A stretch of DNA of 64,000 nucleotides, from the NCBI RefSeq assembly GCF_004345025.1, contig NZ_CP037745.1:2976001-3040000 (forward strand), in the 5' to 3' direction. This document shows positions 10,401 through 22,893 of this stretch, one piece after another. Each line of letters starts with the position of its first letter. The stretch's first letter is position 1. The notes below the pieces were generated by a model that was not told the DNA's origin, did not search any database, and saw only the letters and a list, made by a program, of their open reading frames with translations. The translations under genes were made by a program, and so were the position numbers. Source of the DNA: Rheinheimera sp. D18. GTDB taxonomy: Bacteria > Pseudomonadota > Gammaproteobacteria > Enterobacterales > Alteromonadaceae.

Positions 10401-11333
10401 GCCAGAGTATAATGACCAGCCGCTTGCGGTGGGCTGCCATAACAGCTGGCCTTGGCCTAAACGCAATAAATGGCTCTCGGCATTTCGCTGCCAACTTACA
10501 CTGTTATCGGCTAGCTCTACTTGGATACGTTGTAATAAGCCTTTATCAATACTGCCCCAAGCCTTAAAATTAATGCTCGCTTGTTGTAATTTTTGGCTAG
10601 GCGGCAAAATAGTTGCCAGCCAAGGTAATACGTCTAACTTATCACCCTCTAAATACAGCTGGCCAGACGCTGAGTCTAGCGTGTTACCGTTCAGATCTAA
10701 AATAAACGATAACGTATTAACAGTAACACCAGCTAACGATAATTCACCATAGCCCTGATGGCGGTTACTACTATTGGCCCAATCAAGCTGTTTAATATTA
10801 ACAACAACGTCGGGCTCGTTTTCACTTTGTAGTATTAACTGGCTATCTAGCACCGAAAAGTAGGCCAGCTGCTGAAAAAACAACGTTTCTAATGCAGCTA
10901 ATACCGGAGCGGTATCTAAGGCGGCTGCCGATTCACCGGCAAGCAAGCTATTTGCATCAATATGATATTTCAGGCCAACCAGTTCGAAATGCTTAGCCGT
11001 GAGTTGCCGATTTAGTATGCTACGCCAAAAATCGATTTGCACGCGAGTTTCAGCAATACTAAGCTGCAACTGTTGCTGGTCGTTGTATAACTTAACGTTG
11101 TTGAGTAACAGTGCGGGGCCAAACTTTTGCCAACCGGCGCTAAGCTCGTTAATTTGCACAGCTGCGCCATAACGGCTTTGAATTAACTGTTCAATATGCT
11201 GCTTGTAATTATCGGCATACGGCAGGCTATAACGTAATAGCGAAATAAACACAGCCAAAAGCACCAGCAACACGGCCAGTGTCAGCCAGAGTTTGTGTAA
11301 ACAGTAAAAACAAAACTGTTTTACCTTTTGCAC
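7470..11333 (-). CDS. yhdP: YhdP, AsmA-like inter-membrane lipid transport protein
   Basis: A 1287-residue protein with one N-terminal membrane helix (LWLTLAVLLVLLAVFISLL, about residues 15-33) followed by a very long, beta-strand-rich periplasmic region. This is the layout of the YhdP/AsmA2 family, close to the E. coli length of about 1266. YhdP, TamB and YdbH are thought to bridge inner and outer membranes and carry phospholipid outward. The C-terminal AsmA_2 part (GSIQIQGYADLVSEKIDYQM) is conserved, and the last 60 residues are Pro/Val/Glu rich. The start is a GTG overlapping the rng stop (TAGTG at 11331-11335). The position between rng and tldD matches E. coli. Confidence 0.94.
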   Translation of the reverse strand: MQKVKQFCFYCLHKLWLTLAVLLVLLAVFISLLRYSLPYADNYKQHIEQLIQSRYGAAVQINELSAGWQKFGPALLLNNVKLYNDQQQLQLSIAETRVQIDFWRSILNRQLTAKHFELVGLKYHIDANSLLAGESAAALDTAPVLAALETLFFQQLAYFSVLDSQLILQSENEPDVVVNIKQLDWANSSNRHQGYGELSLAGVTVNTLSFILDLNGNTLDSASGQLYLEGDKLDVLPWLATILPPSQKLQQASINFKAWGSIDKGLLQRIQVELADNSVSWQRNAESHLLRLGQGQLLWQPTASGWSLYSGALTMAAEQQQWQDLQLQLHHADGVWQGGLNNFRLEAVTPLANLLADDIELLQKLVLHQPSGHLKQLLWRISDKKWQLAGQFDALHLAPSNDIPGVNDISGQFWLSNAVSKLVVQAEHGELSWDGLFTQPTAYDSLAATVYLQPIADTWQVLIPQFSLSNPDLQLDASIKFEHRLEILARVQQVNAANASLYFPQRYMPESVRDYLTPAIRQGLVTNATLLWHGVPNEFPYHEQQGVFQVLAEVEQAEFAFAPDWPELTQLSATLWFENAAMSIQSNAGELAGLALEQSVMASIPDLFHADTIDIYIQQQLPAEDVTALIQQSPLQPNLGATLHYLGAVGMVQGDVKLAIGLHQPSVLATGDVSFSDISLTLQAPDMYLSNIAGKLSFENERIFADNLTLSWRGLPLTAALQGKDSDAGYQLALQMQGKQGAKPLLDAVYPPAAVLVDGNTQWRLQLALSLPEQGFSYSAKLQSTLQDTALLLPAPYNKPAEQATELTITADGDATRSLLAAHFNQQLHFHAELQHDNQQFSRVHLIAAEHDSGLNNAGFLVSVDLAKLEFLPWLELLQQQLSASAPSGQPLFPELLRVAGRVRQLDVAPGVALNNTVFELNQLPEHWQLQLNGTEIASQWLFSKNWQQQGISAQLDYLHLPMPPQEATDTELVAQLAQTAQRWLLELPPLTLSCADYSIGNYQFGQVQAKAQSTNNQWQLTELTARYKRNQLSANGYWQDDGVLGKTEFSGKLKSNNLGALLNEYQITSAISGSAANIDFSLGWAGAPTQFELGKLAGNISYKLADGSLTEVSDQGARLFSLFSLDSLLRKLRLDFRDVFSKGFFYNSMSGNLALSDGVVQTSNAAIDGVPGSIQIQGYADLVSEKIDYQMAFSPKVTSSLPVIIAWMVNPATGLAALALDEVFQSAEVISKINFTVTGTFSQPVVTEVNRHSKEVPVPVRVAQPDTVIEQPSEQNLTPKRNPAHG

Positions 11334-12799
11334 TACATCATCACCACATCAAATTGTTCCTGAGTATAAAGCGGTTCTGTTTGAATATTAATTTGCTTGC
11401 CAATAAATACTTGAAGCTCAGCTAGGCTGTGAAACTCATCATTAGTTAGGGCATCTTTTACTGCTGGCGACACATAAACCATAAACTTATCGGCCGCATA
11501 GGCTCTATTTACGCGGACTATTTCTCGCAGTACTTCAAAGCACACCGTTTCTACTGTTTTTAAACTACCACGCCCTTCGCAAACAGGGCATTCAGAGCAA
11601 AGAATATGCTCTAAGCTTTCGCGGGTTCGTTTTCGCGTCATTTCCACTAAGCCTAACGCTGAAAAACCATGAATATTGGTTTTCGCCCGATCACGCGACA
11701 GCGCTAACTCTAAGCTATGAGATACCCGTCGTTTATGCTCACTGCTTTGCATATCAATAAAGTCGATAATAATAATACCACCTAAATTACGCAGCCTAAG
11801 CTGGCGGGCAATAGCCTGGGTCGCTTCGGTATTAGTATTAAATATGGTTTCTTCTAAATTACGATGGCCAACAAAGGCACCGGTATTTACGTCAATGGTG
11901 GTCATGGCTTCGGTTTGATCAATAATCAAATAACCACCGCTTTTTAACGGTACTTTACGTTCTAATGCGCGCTGTATTTCATTTTCCACATCAAACATGT
12001 CGAAGATCGGCCGCTCACCAGGATAATATTCGAGCAAGGGTGTCATATGCGGAATAAACTCTTCACAAAACGCGGTAAGTTGCTGATAGGTTATTTTAGA
12101 ATCAACCCGCACTCGTTCTAATTCAGTGCCGACAAAATCACGAAGAATACGGTAAGCTAAAGTAAGATCTTCATAAACAACACTTTCTTTACGCGTTTTT
12201 TGCTTGCGCTTAATAACCTTAGCCCAGAGTTTTTTGAGAAACTTTGCATCTTGCGCTAACTCTTCTTCCTTGGCGCCCTCTGCGGCGGTACGAACAATAA
12301 AACCACCACTGTCATCTAAATACTGACTAACAATATCTTTTAGCCGTTGCCGCTCAGCTTCGGTTTCTAAACGCTGCGACACACCAACATGCGGCGAACC
12401 CGGCATAAACACTAAATAACGCGAAGGGAGGGTAATATCTGTCGTCAGCCTAGCGCCTTTGGTGCCTAGCGGATCTTTAACTACTTGCACCAACAAAAAC
12501 TGGCCTTCGTGCACCAACACGCGAATGTCTTTGCTCGCTTGTGGCCGGCCGTCCAGTTCGCTTAGGCTGTCGTGCTGCACAATGTCGGAAGCATGTAAAA
12601 ACGCGGCTTTATCTAAACCGATATCCACAAATGCGGCTTGCATTCCCGGTAAAACGCGACTTACTTTACCAATATAAATATTACCAACTAAACCTAGCCT
12701 TGCTTGGCGCTCGATATGCAGCTCTTGCAATACGCCATTTTCAATTAGTGCAACCCGAGTCTCGCTTGGGGTGACGTTTAGCAGTAACTCTGCACTCAT
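11333..12799 (-). CDS. rng: Ribonuclease G
   Basis: An endoribonuclease of the RNase E/G family that matures the 5' end of 16S rRNA and degrades some mRNAs. The ATG at 12799 gives 488 residues (E. coli 489) beginning MSAELLLNVTPSETRVALIENG. It is preceded by GGAG and overlaps the maf stop as ATGA, so it is preferred over the in-frame upstream ATG at 12814. An S1-like domain (GNIYIGKVSRVLPGMQAAFVDIG) comes first. The catalytic aspartates lie in TTIDVNTGAFVG and IIIDFIDM, and the zinc-link CPVC occurs in the C-terminal third. The protein lacks the long RNase E scaffold tail. Confidence 0.96.
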   Translation of the reverse strand: MSAELLLNVTPSETRVALIENGVLQELHIERQARLGLVGNIYIGKVSRVLPGMQAAFVDIGLDKAAFLHASDIVQHDSLSELDGRPQASKDIRVLVHEGQFLLVQVVKDPLGTKGARLTTDITLPSRYLVFMPGSPHVGVSQRLETEAERQRLKDIVSQYLDDSGGFIVRTAAEGAKEEELAQDAKFLKKLWAKVIKRKQKTRKESVVYEDLTLAYRILRDFVGTELERVRVDSKITYQQLTAFCEEFIPHMTPLLEYYPGERPIFDMFDVENEIQRALERKVPLKSGGYLIIDQTEAMTTIDVNTGAFVGHRNLEETIFNTNTEATQAIARQLRLRNLGGIIIIDFIDMQSSEHKRRVSHSLELALSRDRAKTNIHGFSALGLVEMTRKRTRESLEHILCSECPVCEGRGSLKTVETVCFEVLREIVRVNRAYAADKFMVYVSPAVKDALTNDEFHSLAELQVFIGKQINIQTEPLYTQEQFDVVMM

Positions 12800-13371
12800 T
12801 CTAGCTCCTGCCACTGTCGTAGCATTTGTTCAGTTTCACACAGAGGCAGGCCGACTACACCGGTATAACTGCCGTTAATACGCTGGATAAACTTTGCTGC
12901 CAGGCCTTGAATGCCATAACCACCTGCTTTATCTTGTGGCTCACCGCTATGCCAATAATGGCTAATTTCTGTTTCGCTAAGCACGCGAAAGTACACATCG
13001 GTACAAACCAGCTGTTGTAGCTGCCGAGTATGACTTACTAGTGCCACTGCGGTCATTACCTGATGGCTGCGCCCAGACAACAACTGCATACTCAGTTTAA
13101 ACTCAGCAAAGCTTGCTGGTTTACCTAGGATATTGCCATCAACGACAACAATGGTATCAGCACCTAGCACAGGTAGCTCGACACTTAATCGCGCTAAGCC
13201 AGCGCGAGCCTTAGCTAAGGCCAGCCGCTGCACATAATGCACTGCAGATTCATTATTAAACGGGGTTTCATCGATATCGGCTTTAACCAGTTCATAGTTG
13301 ACACCTAATTGTGTCAGCAGTTCACGGCGCCGCGGAGAAGAAGAAGCTAAAGCGATGGTTGGGTAAGTCAT
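12796..13371 (-). CDS. maf: Maf-like nucleotide pyrophosphatase (YhdE type)
   Basis: A house-cleaning NTP pyrophosphatase that hydrolyses dTTP, UTP and modified pyrimidine nucleotides. The ATG at 13371 gives 191 residues starting MTYPTIALASSSPRRRELL, the signature Maf nucleotide-binding N terminus, followed by GADTIVVVDG. A longer in-frame reading from 13452 adds 27 residues that duplicate mreD sequence in another frame, so it is not used. The chosen ATG overlaps the mreD stop by 4 bases (ATGA at 13368-13371). The maf stop in turn overlaps the rng start. Confidence 0.95.
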   Translation of the reverse strand: MTYPTIALASSSPRRRELLTQLGVNYELVKADIDETPFNNESAVHYVQRLALAKARAGLARLSVELPVLGADTIVVVDGNILGKPASFAEFKLSMQLLSGRSHQVMTAVALVSHTRQLQQLVCTDVYFRVLSETEISHYWHSGEPQDKAGGYGIQGLAAKFIQRINGSYTGVVGLPLCETEQMLRQWQELE

Positions 13372-13850
13372 TGGATCTTCAATTGTCGCCGATAGCGGCG
13401 TAATAACCAAAATAGCCAAGGCCAAACTAGCATGCCCGTAAGCGCTGGCCACAAATATTGCGGCCTAAAGTTTACGCCGGTAAGAAAATGGCTTAACCAA
13501 AACAATTGTAGTTGGTAAAAAGCGAGTAAGATACCCAGCACTAATGACTGCTGTAGCACACCAAAATTACGCATTTTTAGGTGATGCTGTGCCAAAACAA
13601 ACATAACTACAGAAAATGCCAGCGCATTAACACCAAGCACTGTACCTACCAACACGTCGACAATAACGCCGGTAAAAAATGCCGTAATAACACCGACACG
13701 CTGCGGCAATGCCATGGTCCAATACATTAAAACCAACAATGCCCAATCAGGTCGCGCCAGTTTAACTGCTTGTGGCATGGGCATTACAGTTAATAGCAAC
13801 GCAACCAGTAATGACAAGTAAATAAAGCCTAGGCCCTGTGGTTTACGCAT
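13368..13850 (-). CDS. mreD: Rod shape-determining protein MreD
   Basis: An inner-membrane protein of 160 residues, almost wholly hydrophobic with five or six predicted helices, the expected size for MreD. It is part of the Rod complex with MreB, MreC, RodA and PBP2 that guides lateral wall synthesis. Its identity rests on position and hydropathy plus the LARPDWALLVLMYW segment, typical of proteobacterial MreD. The start codon touches the mreC stop (TAATG at 13850). Confidence 0.93.
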   Translation of the reverse strand: MRKPQGLGFIYLSLLVALLLTVMPMPQAVKLARPDWALLVLMYWTMALPQRVGVITAFFTGVIVDVLVGTVLGVNALAFSVVMFVLAQHHLKMRNFGVLQQSLVLGILLAFYQLQLFWLSHFLTGVNFRPQYLWPALTGMLVWPWLFWLLRRYRRQLKIQ

Positions 13851-14716
13851 TAAGGCTGCTCCTGTGCTTCTGGTATCATAGGTGCTAGCGGAGCCACAGT
13901 GCGGCCAGACAGCAGTAGAACGTGACGAATTCGGTCTAATCTAGCGAAAGGTTCGGCATAAACCACCATAAAGGGTTGGTTTGCATCTTGGCTAATCATG
14001 GTTACACGAGCCACAGGATAACCCTCAGGAAAACGCCCATCTAAACCAGATGTCAATAAGCGATCACCTTCGCGAATATCGGTGCTGTGCGGTAGATACA
14101 TCACCCGCAATACATCCCACTGTCCTAGTCCCTCAACAACGGCTCGCACACCCGTACGCTCGGTACGCACTGATAAAGCATGAGTGTTGTCTGATATTAG
14201 CAGTGCTCGGCTACTTGTTGGCCCAACACTAACAATTTGACCAACCACACCTTGCTCATCAATTATGGGTTGAAATTCTGTTACGCCATCATTACTGCCT
14301 TTATTTAACATTACCTGATGGCTAAAGGGATGGCTGTAAACCGCAAGCACATCAGCAACTAGCAGCTTATCTTCAACAACGGCAGTAGAGCTAAGCAATG
14401 CGCGTAGCTTTTCATTTTCTTGCTGCAAAAAACGCAACAATTGTAGCTGACCATTTTGCTTGAGCAGAGTCTCTTTTAAACGGGCATTTTGTTCTAACAT
14501 CTCTTGCTGCGACATAAACTGCTCAGAAGCGCCAGAGAATAAGGTTTGCGGTAAGCTGGCAACGTAAAAAAATGGGGTAGCAGCAGTAGAAAGGTAGCTA
14601 CGTAATTGCGTTGAACTATCGGTGTAGCGGTCTAAAAACATTAATCCAGCACTACACACCACGGCTAAAAATAACCGTAGTGGTAATGAAGAGCGCCTGC
14701 TATAAATCTGGTTCAT
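13850..14716 (-). CDS. mreC: Rod shape-determining protein MreC
   Basis: A bitopic inner-membrane protein of 288 residues. It has a short cytoplasmic tail, a membrane helix near residues 13-27 (LRLFLAVVCSAGLMF) and a coiled coil about residues 65-110 (QFMSQQEMLEQNARLKETLL). Two beta-barrel subdomains with VVGQIVSVGPTSSRALLISD follow. MreC scaffolds PBP2 to MreB and MreD. It sits 28 bp after mreB and directly before mreD in the classic mreBCD order. Confidence 0.96.
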   Translation of the reverse strand: MNQIYSRRSSLPLRLFLAVVCSAGLMFLDRYTDSSTQLRSYLSTAATPFFYVASLPQTLFSGASEQFMSQQEMLEQNARLKETLLKQNGQLQLLRFLQQENEKLRALLSSTAVVEDKLLVADVLAVYSHPFSHQVMLNKGSNDGVTEFQPIIDEQGVVGQIVSVGPTSSRALLISDNTHALSVRTERTGVRAVVEGLGQWDVLRVMYLPHSTDIREGDRLLTSGLDGRFPEGYPVARVTMISQDANQPFMVVYAEPFARLDRIRHVLLLSGRTVAPLAPMIPEAQEQP

Positions 14717-14744
14717 ACAGGTTCAAATACATCTATAAGTTCAG

Positions 14745-15803
<1,059 letters not shown>

Positions 15804-15977
15804 TTATAAACCTGAGTAAGCAGACACTACTCAGCACCGTATTGTCAGAGCATAACAGTGAAGATAAAAAAGCTGGAGGTTATTCTAAGTAAGTCACCGC
15901 CATGTGAATAGCTTTATCTTACATTTTTATTCAATTAAACCAAGTTCTGGTTGAATTTTTCTACCAGTATTAAAAAA

Positions 15978-16005
15978 TTGACATAGTATAATGACAAAAT
16001 ATGAA
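15978..16005 (+). promoter_or_regulatory. Candidate promoter for the PLP enzyme gene
   Basis: TTGACA (15978-15983) is followed after 16 nt by TATGAA (16000-16005). The rest of the 243-bp gap between mreB and this gene is AT-rich. It holds a hairpin (AACCA with TGGTT near 15936-15955) and a possible mreB -10 at 15882-15887, but no other gene. Confidence 0.4.
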
Positions 16006-16031
16006 CCTTTACTGAAAAAAACCTCTAAATA

Positions 16032-17003
16032 ATGCCGCTTTCGTGCCAAAACCAGCTTATTGCGACGAAACAACGTTGGCAGCTATTGCAGCATCCGTTG
16101 TTACAACAAAAGCATATTCAGCTTTGGATTAGCCATCTTGATACTTCTTTGCCTGAAGTCTCGGGTAATAAATGCCTTAAGCTGAAGTATCACCTACAAC
16201 AGGTTGTCGCTGAAAACAAATCCGGCATACTCACCTTTGGTGGCGCGTTTTCTAATCATCTTGCGGCGGTTGCCGCCAGCTGCAATTGGCTTGGCTTACA
16301 AAGCGTGGCCTACGTTAGAACAGACACGTTAGATACAGCAAACCCCACTTTAGCGTTTTGCTTGCGTATGGGCATGCAACTACATGCATTAGATAGAACA
16401 ACCTACAGACGCCGCTCAGAACCCGCATTTATTAGTCAATTACAGAGCCAACACCCAACGCTATTAATCGTACCAGAAGGTGGTTCATCTGAGGCTGGCG
16501 TGCGAGGCGTAACAGAGCTTGACTTACTTAATACGCCAGATGGTAAAGCTAACTTAATTACTACAGCAACGGCCAGTGGCGGCACCTTAGCCGGACTTAT
16601 TGAGCGGCATGCCAGCAATATATTAGGTATTGCTGTCGTAAAGGATCAGTCGTTACCAACACGCGTCAAGCAGCTATTAACAACCGACAGTACCAACAAA
16701 AATTGGCAAATTAATATGGCCTTCACCGGTAAAGGGTACGGACAGTTTGACGAGACGTTATTGCAGTTTTGTCGTGATCTAGCGCGGCATCAGCTTTATG
16801 TTGAACCGGTTTATACTGGCAAAGCACTGGCTGGGGTATTTTCACTAATTAGTTCTGGCGCTATTGCAGCAGGAAGTAGGCTGAGCTTTTTTCATACCGG
16901 TGGTTTGCAAGGCTTAAAAGGCTTGTTTTACCGTGAGAGAATTACCGCGGCTGATCTTGCGCTGCTTTCAGGCAACCAATACTCCGCAAACTCGATGCAA
17001 TAA
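16032..17003 (+). CDS. PLP-dependent ACC deaminase/D-cysteine desulfhydrase family protein
   Basis: A fold-type II PLP enzyme of 323 residues. The probable PLP lysine is Lys47 in EVSGNKCLKLKYH. The motif GGAFSNHLAA (about residues 70-79) corresponds to the cofactor phosphate/substrate loop, and TTATASGGTLAG is the glycine-rich phosphate cup. Members deaminate 1-aminocyclopropane-1-carboxylate or desulfurate D-cysteine; sequence alone does not separate these. D-cysteine desulfhydrase is the more common activity in gammaproteobacteria. It is a single gene transcribed toward the rRNA operon, with which it shares a terminator. No clear Shine-Dalgarno sequence precedes the ATG at 16032. Confidence 0.85.
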   Translation: MPLSCQNQLIATKQRWQLLQHPLLQQKHIQLWISHLDTSLPEVSGNKCLKLKYHLQQVVAENKSGILTFGGAFSNHLAAVAASCNWLGLQSVAYVRTDTLDTANPTLAFCLRMGMQLHALDRTTYRRRSEPAFISQLQSQHPTLLIVPEGGSSEAGVRGVTELDLLNTPDGKANLITTATASGGTLAGLIERHASNILGIAVVKDQSLPTRVKQLLTTDSTNKNWQINMAFTGKGYGQFDETLLQFCRDLARHQLYVEPVYTGKALAGVFSLISSGAIAAGSRLSFFHTGGLQGLKGLFYRERITAADLALLSGNQYSANSMQ

Positions 17004-17030
17004 TCTTAGCAAGCTAGGCGGAGAAATAGT

Positions 17031-17064
17031 AAAAAAGCCCGACTCATACGAGACGGGCTTTCTT
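17031..17064. terminator. Shared terminator of the PLP gene and the rRNA operon
   Basis: AAAGCCCG (17034-17041) pairs with CGGGCTTT (17054-17061), with an inner CTC/GAG pairing. A-rich and T-rich flanks allow use from both directions. It lies about 10 bp past the 3' end of the 5S gene on the minus strand. Confidence 0.85.
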
Positions 17065-17073
17065 GAATTGGGA

Positions 17074-17190
17074 GCCTGGCGGTGAACTACTCTCGCATGG
17101 CGAATGCCACACTACCATCGTCGCAGCTGCGTTTCACTTCTGAGTTCGGAATGGGTTCAGGTGGGTCCACAGCGCTATTGCCACCAGGCA
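17074..17190 (-). rRNA. rrf: 5S ribosomal RNA
   Basis: The minus strand begins TGCCTGGTGGCAATAGC and ends in a complementary GCCAGGC terminal helix, about 117 nt in all. The loop segments CCGAACTCAGAAGTGAAAC and GATGGTAGTGTGG are standard gammaproteobacterial 5S sequence. It is the last gene of the operon and is followed by the shared terminator. Ends are placed by the terminal helix and may be off by one or two bases. Confidence 0.96.
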
Positions 17191-17201
17191 AAAACTTGTA
17201 G

Positions 17202-17277
17202 GGAACACGTTTTAACGCACTGTAGTGCGGCCCGTTAGGGTCAAATCCATGGAAGGATTTGATAAAAACTGTGTTCC
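17202..17277 (-). other. Nested hairpins in the 23S-5S spacer
   Basis: GGAACAC (17202-17208) and GTGTTCC (17271-17277) close a loop holding GCACT/AGTGC (17217-17228) and TCAAATCC/GGATTTGA (17241-17262). This looks like a processing structure for separating 23S and 5S RNA. Confidence 0.6.
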
Positions 17278-17340
17278 GATATTCGGCAATCTGATTAGTA
17301 GTTACACACGTATTCTTTCTAAAAACACCTTGGGCGTTGT

Positions 17341-20221
<2,881 letters not shown>

Positions 20222-20280
20222 ATACAACCCCAAGATGTCTTGAAATTATACAGTGTGCTTAAGGTTCACAACGTCTTGCT

Positions 20281-20393
20281 GGTCTGTTTTTCCCGCTGCG
20301 TTGTTGCACTTCCTCACTTGCTCAGTCATTAACCGAAGTTAACTCCTTCACGCGTTCGTTGTGCGCCTAGCAACAGTAAAAACATCCTGTGCA
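20281..20393 (+). repeat. ERIC-like intergenic repeat, copy A (23S side)
   Basis: About 113 bp beginning GGTCTGTTTT, with a CAGTCATTAACCGAAGTTAA centre and ending AACATCCTGTGC. Copy B at 20789-20898 shares both ends, the GCTGCGTT block, the CAGTCATT..TTAACTCCTTC / GTAAACTCCTTC centre and GTGCGCCT. The central block resembles the core of enterobacterial ERIC sequences as I recall it. Orientation is arbitrary. Confidence 0.7.
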
Positions 20394-20434
20394 ATATTTT
20401 GCACCTTGTTTTTTACTACTATCAGCTTGCCAAA

Positions 20435-20446
20435 TTGTTAAAGAGC
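20435..20446 (-). promoter_or_regulatory. boxA antitermination site in the 16S-23S spacer
   Basis: The minus strand reads GCTCTTTAACAA, the conserved rRNA boxA bound by the NusB/NusE complex. It lies between tRNA-Ala and 23S, the usual second site in rRNA operons. Confidence 0.85.
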
Positions 20447-20520
20447 ATTTGAGATTAAACTCAAATCAAATCATTCTGTTTAGAACGCTTTGATTTGAAT
20501 TTTTTAGAGTAAATAAAGAA

Positions 20521-20596
20521 TGGTGGAGCCAAGCGGGATCGAACCGCTGACCTCCTGCGTGCAAGGCAGGCGCTCTCCCAGCTGAGCTATGGCCCC
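20521..20596 (-). tRNA. alaT: tRNA-Ala (UGC)
   Basis: A 76-nt cloverleaf starting GGGGCCATAGCTCAG and ending GGCTCCACCA with an encoded CCA. The anticodon loop CTTGCAC gives UGC. It is the second spacer tRNA of the operon, as in E. coli rrnA/D/H types. Confidence 0.97.
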
Positions 20597-20620
20597 AATA
20601 AGTATTCCAATAAATTGGAT

Positions 20621-20702
20621 AATTGCACATCAGGCAAGGCATGTTGATACGACGCATACTTATGTATGTGAGTATCGACATAACGCCGTATGATGCGCAA
20701 TT
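20621..20702. repeat. 82-bp near-perfect palindrome between tRNA-Ala and tRNA-Ile
   Basis: The outer arms AATTGCaCATCA (20621-20632) and TGATGcGCAATT pair. Inside, GATAC/GTATC and CATAC/GTATG close on a TTAT loop, with TGT/ACA and GGC/GCC between them. It occupies almost the whole gap between the two tRNAs and would fold into one long hairpin in the precursor RNA. Confidence 0.75.
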
Positions 20703-20779
<77 letters not shown>

Positions 20780-20788
20780 GTTTAACTG

Positions 20789-20898
20789 GTCTGTTTTATC
20801 TATCGCTGCGTTTCACTTCTCTCTCAGTCAGTCATTTACATTAGTAAACTCCTTCCTTCGTTCGGCGTGCGCCTTGCGCTAAATAAAACATCCTGCGT
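20789..20898 (+). repeat. ERIC-like intergenic repeat, copy B (16S side)
   Basis: About 110 bp, homologous to copy A across its length. It starts GGTCTGTTTTATC, has the centre CAGTCATTTACATTAGTAAA followed by CTCCTTC, and ends AACATCCTGCG. It lies between tRNA-Ile and 16S. The two copies are in the same orientation and flank the tRNA pair. Confidence 0.7.
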
Positions 20899-20946
20899 TA
20901 TTTATTCTCATAAACTTCGCAATAAACTTTATTTGCTCTATCTCTA

Positions 20947-20972
20947 CAATCAATCATCTGTGTGAACACTTA
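20947..20972 (-). other. 3' arm of the 16S RNase III processing stem
   Basis: These 26 nt can pair with 22618-22643 in the 16S leader, with only two G-U wobbles. The stem therefore brackets the whole 16S gene, as RNase III precursor stems do. Confidence 0.85.
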
Positions 20973-20990
20973 CAACTTCTTCACTTTAGG

Positions 20991-22515
<1,525 letters not shown>

Positions 22516-22617
22516 AAGTTCTTTCTGCCACCAAAGTGGCGCTCAGTCTTACTGACTTAAAACATATTTCTATGTAAGTCACTCAACCGATGTATTTCAT
22601 TTTTGTGAAATCCATCA

Positions 22618-22643
22618 TAAGTGCCCACACAGATGATTGATTG
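22618..22643 (-). other. 5' arm of the 16S RNase III processing stem
   Basis: The minus strand reads CAATCAATCATCTGTGTGGG then CACTTA, complementary to 20947-20972 on the far side of 16S. Confidence 0.85.
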
Positions 22644-22647
22644 CGAA

Positions 22648-22659
22648 TTGTTAAAGAGC
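22648..22659 (-). promoter_or_regulatory. boxA antitermination site in the rRNA leader
   Basis: The minus strand reads GCTCTTTAACAA about 100 nt after the promoter, the standard rRNA boxA. The leader between the promoter and 16S also has a small GAAGCGCAAGCTTC hairpin; no gene lies in it. Confidence 0.88.
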
Positions 22660-22750
22660 GTGCGTCAGAAAATATCTCGATGACGCGAAGCTTGCGCTTC
22701 AGTGACACTTACGTTTGCAGCTTTCGCTTGCTTCCGTCTGTGTGGTGCGC

Positions 22751-22778
22751 ATTATAGAGATCGTTTTAAATCGATCAA
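22751..22778 (-). promoter_or_regulatory. rRNA operon P1 promoter
   Basis: TTGATC (-35, 22773-22778), a 16-nt spacer and TATAAT (-10, 22751-22756), followed by the GC-rich discriminator GCGCACC. The sequence upstream of -35 is AT-rich, consistent with an UP element. A second promoter (P2) was not obvious. The remaining stretch to 22893 holds only this upstream region and a weak hairpin (AACCG/CGGTT) after the serine hydrolase stop. Confidence 0.82.
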
Positions 22779-22893
22779 GATCTATTTTCAATAAAGATGA
22801 TCGACTGCCTGTTTTTTAAACATTTAGGTATTAAACCGGCACTTTGCGGTTATTTAATAAACATTCCTAGTCTTTATTACGATTTTATGTCGG

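Noticed and set aside
12796..13452. Longer version of Maf starting at 13452
   Set aside because: The extra 27 residues read mreD DNA in another frame, while the ATG at 13371 makes the usual 4-base overlap and the family N terminus.
15978..15992. TTGACA followed closely by TATAAT upstream of the PLP gene
   Set aside because: The two boxes are only 3 nt apart, so they cannot be one promoter. TTGACA with TATGAA at 16 nt is the usable pair.
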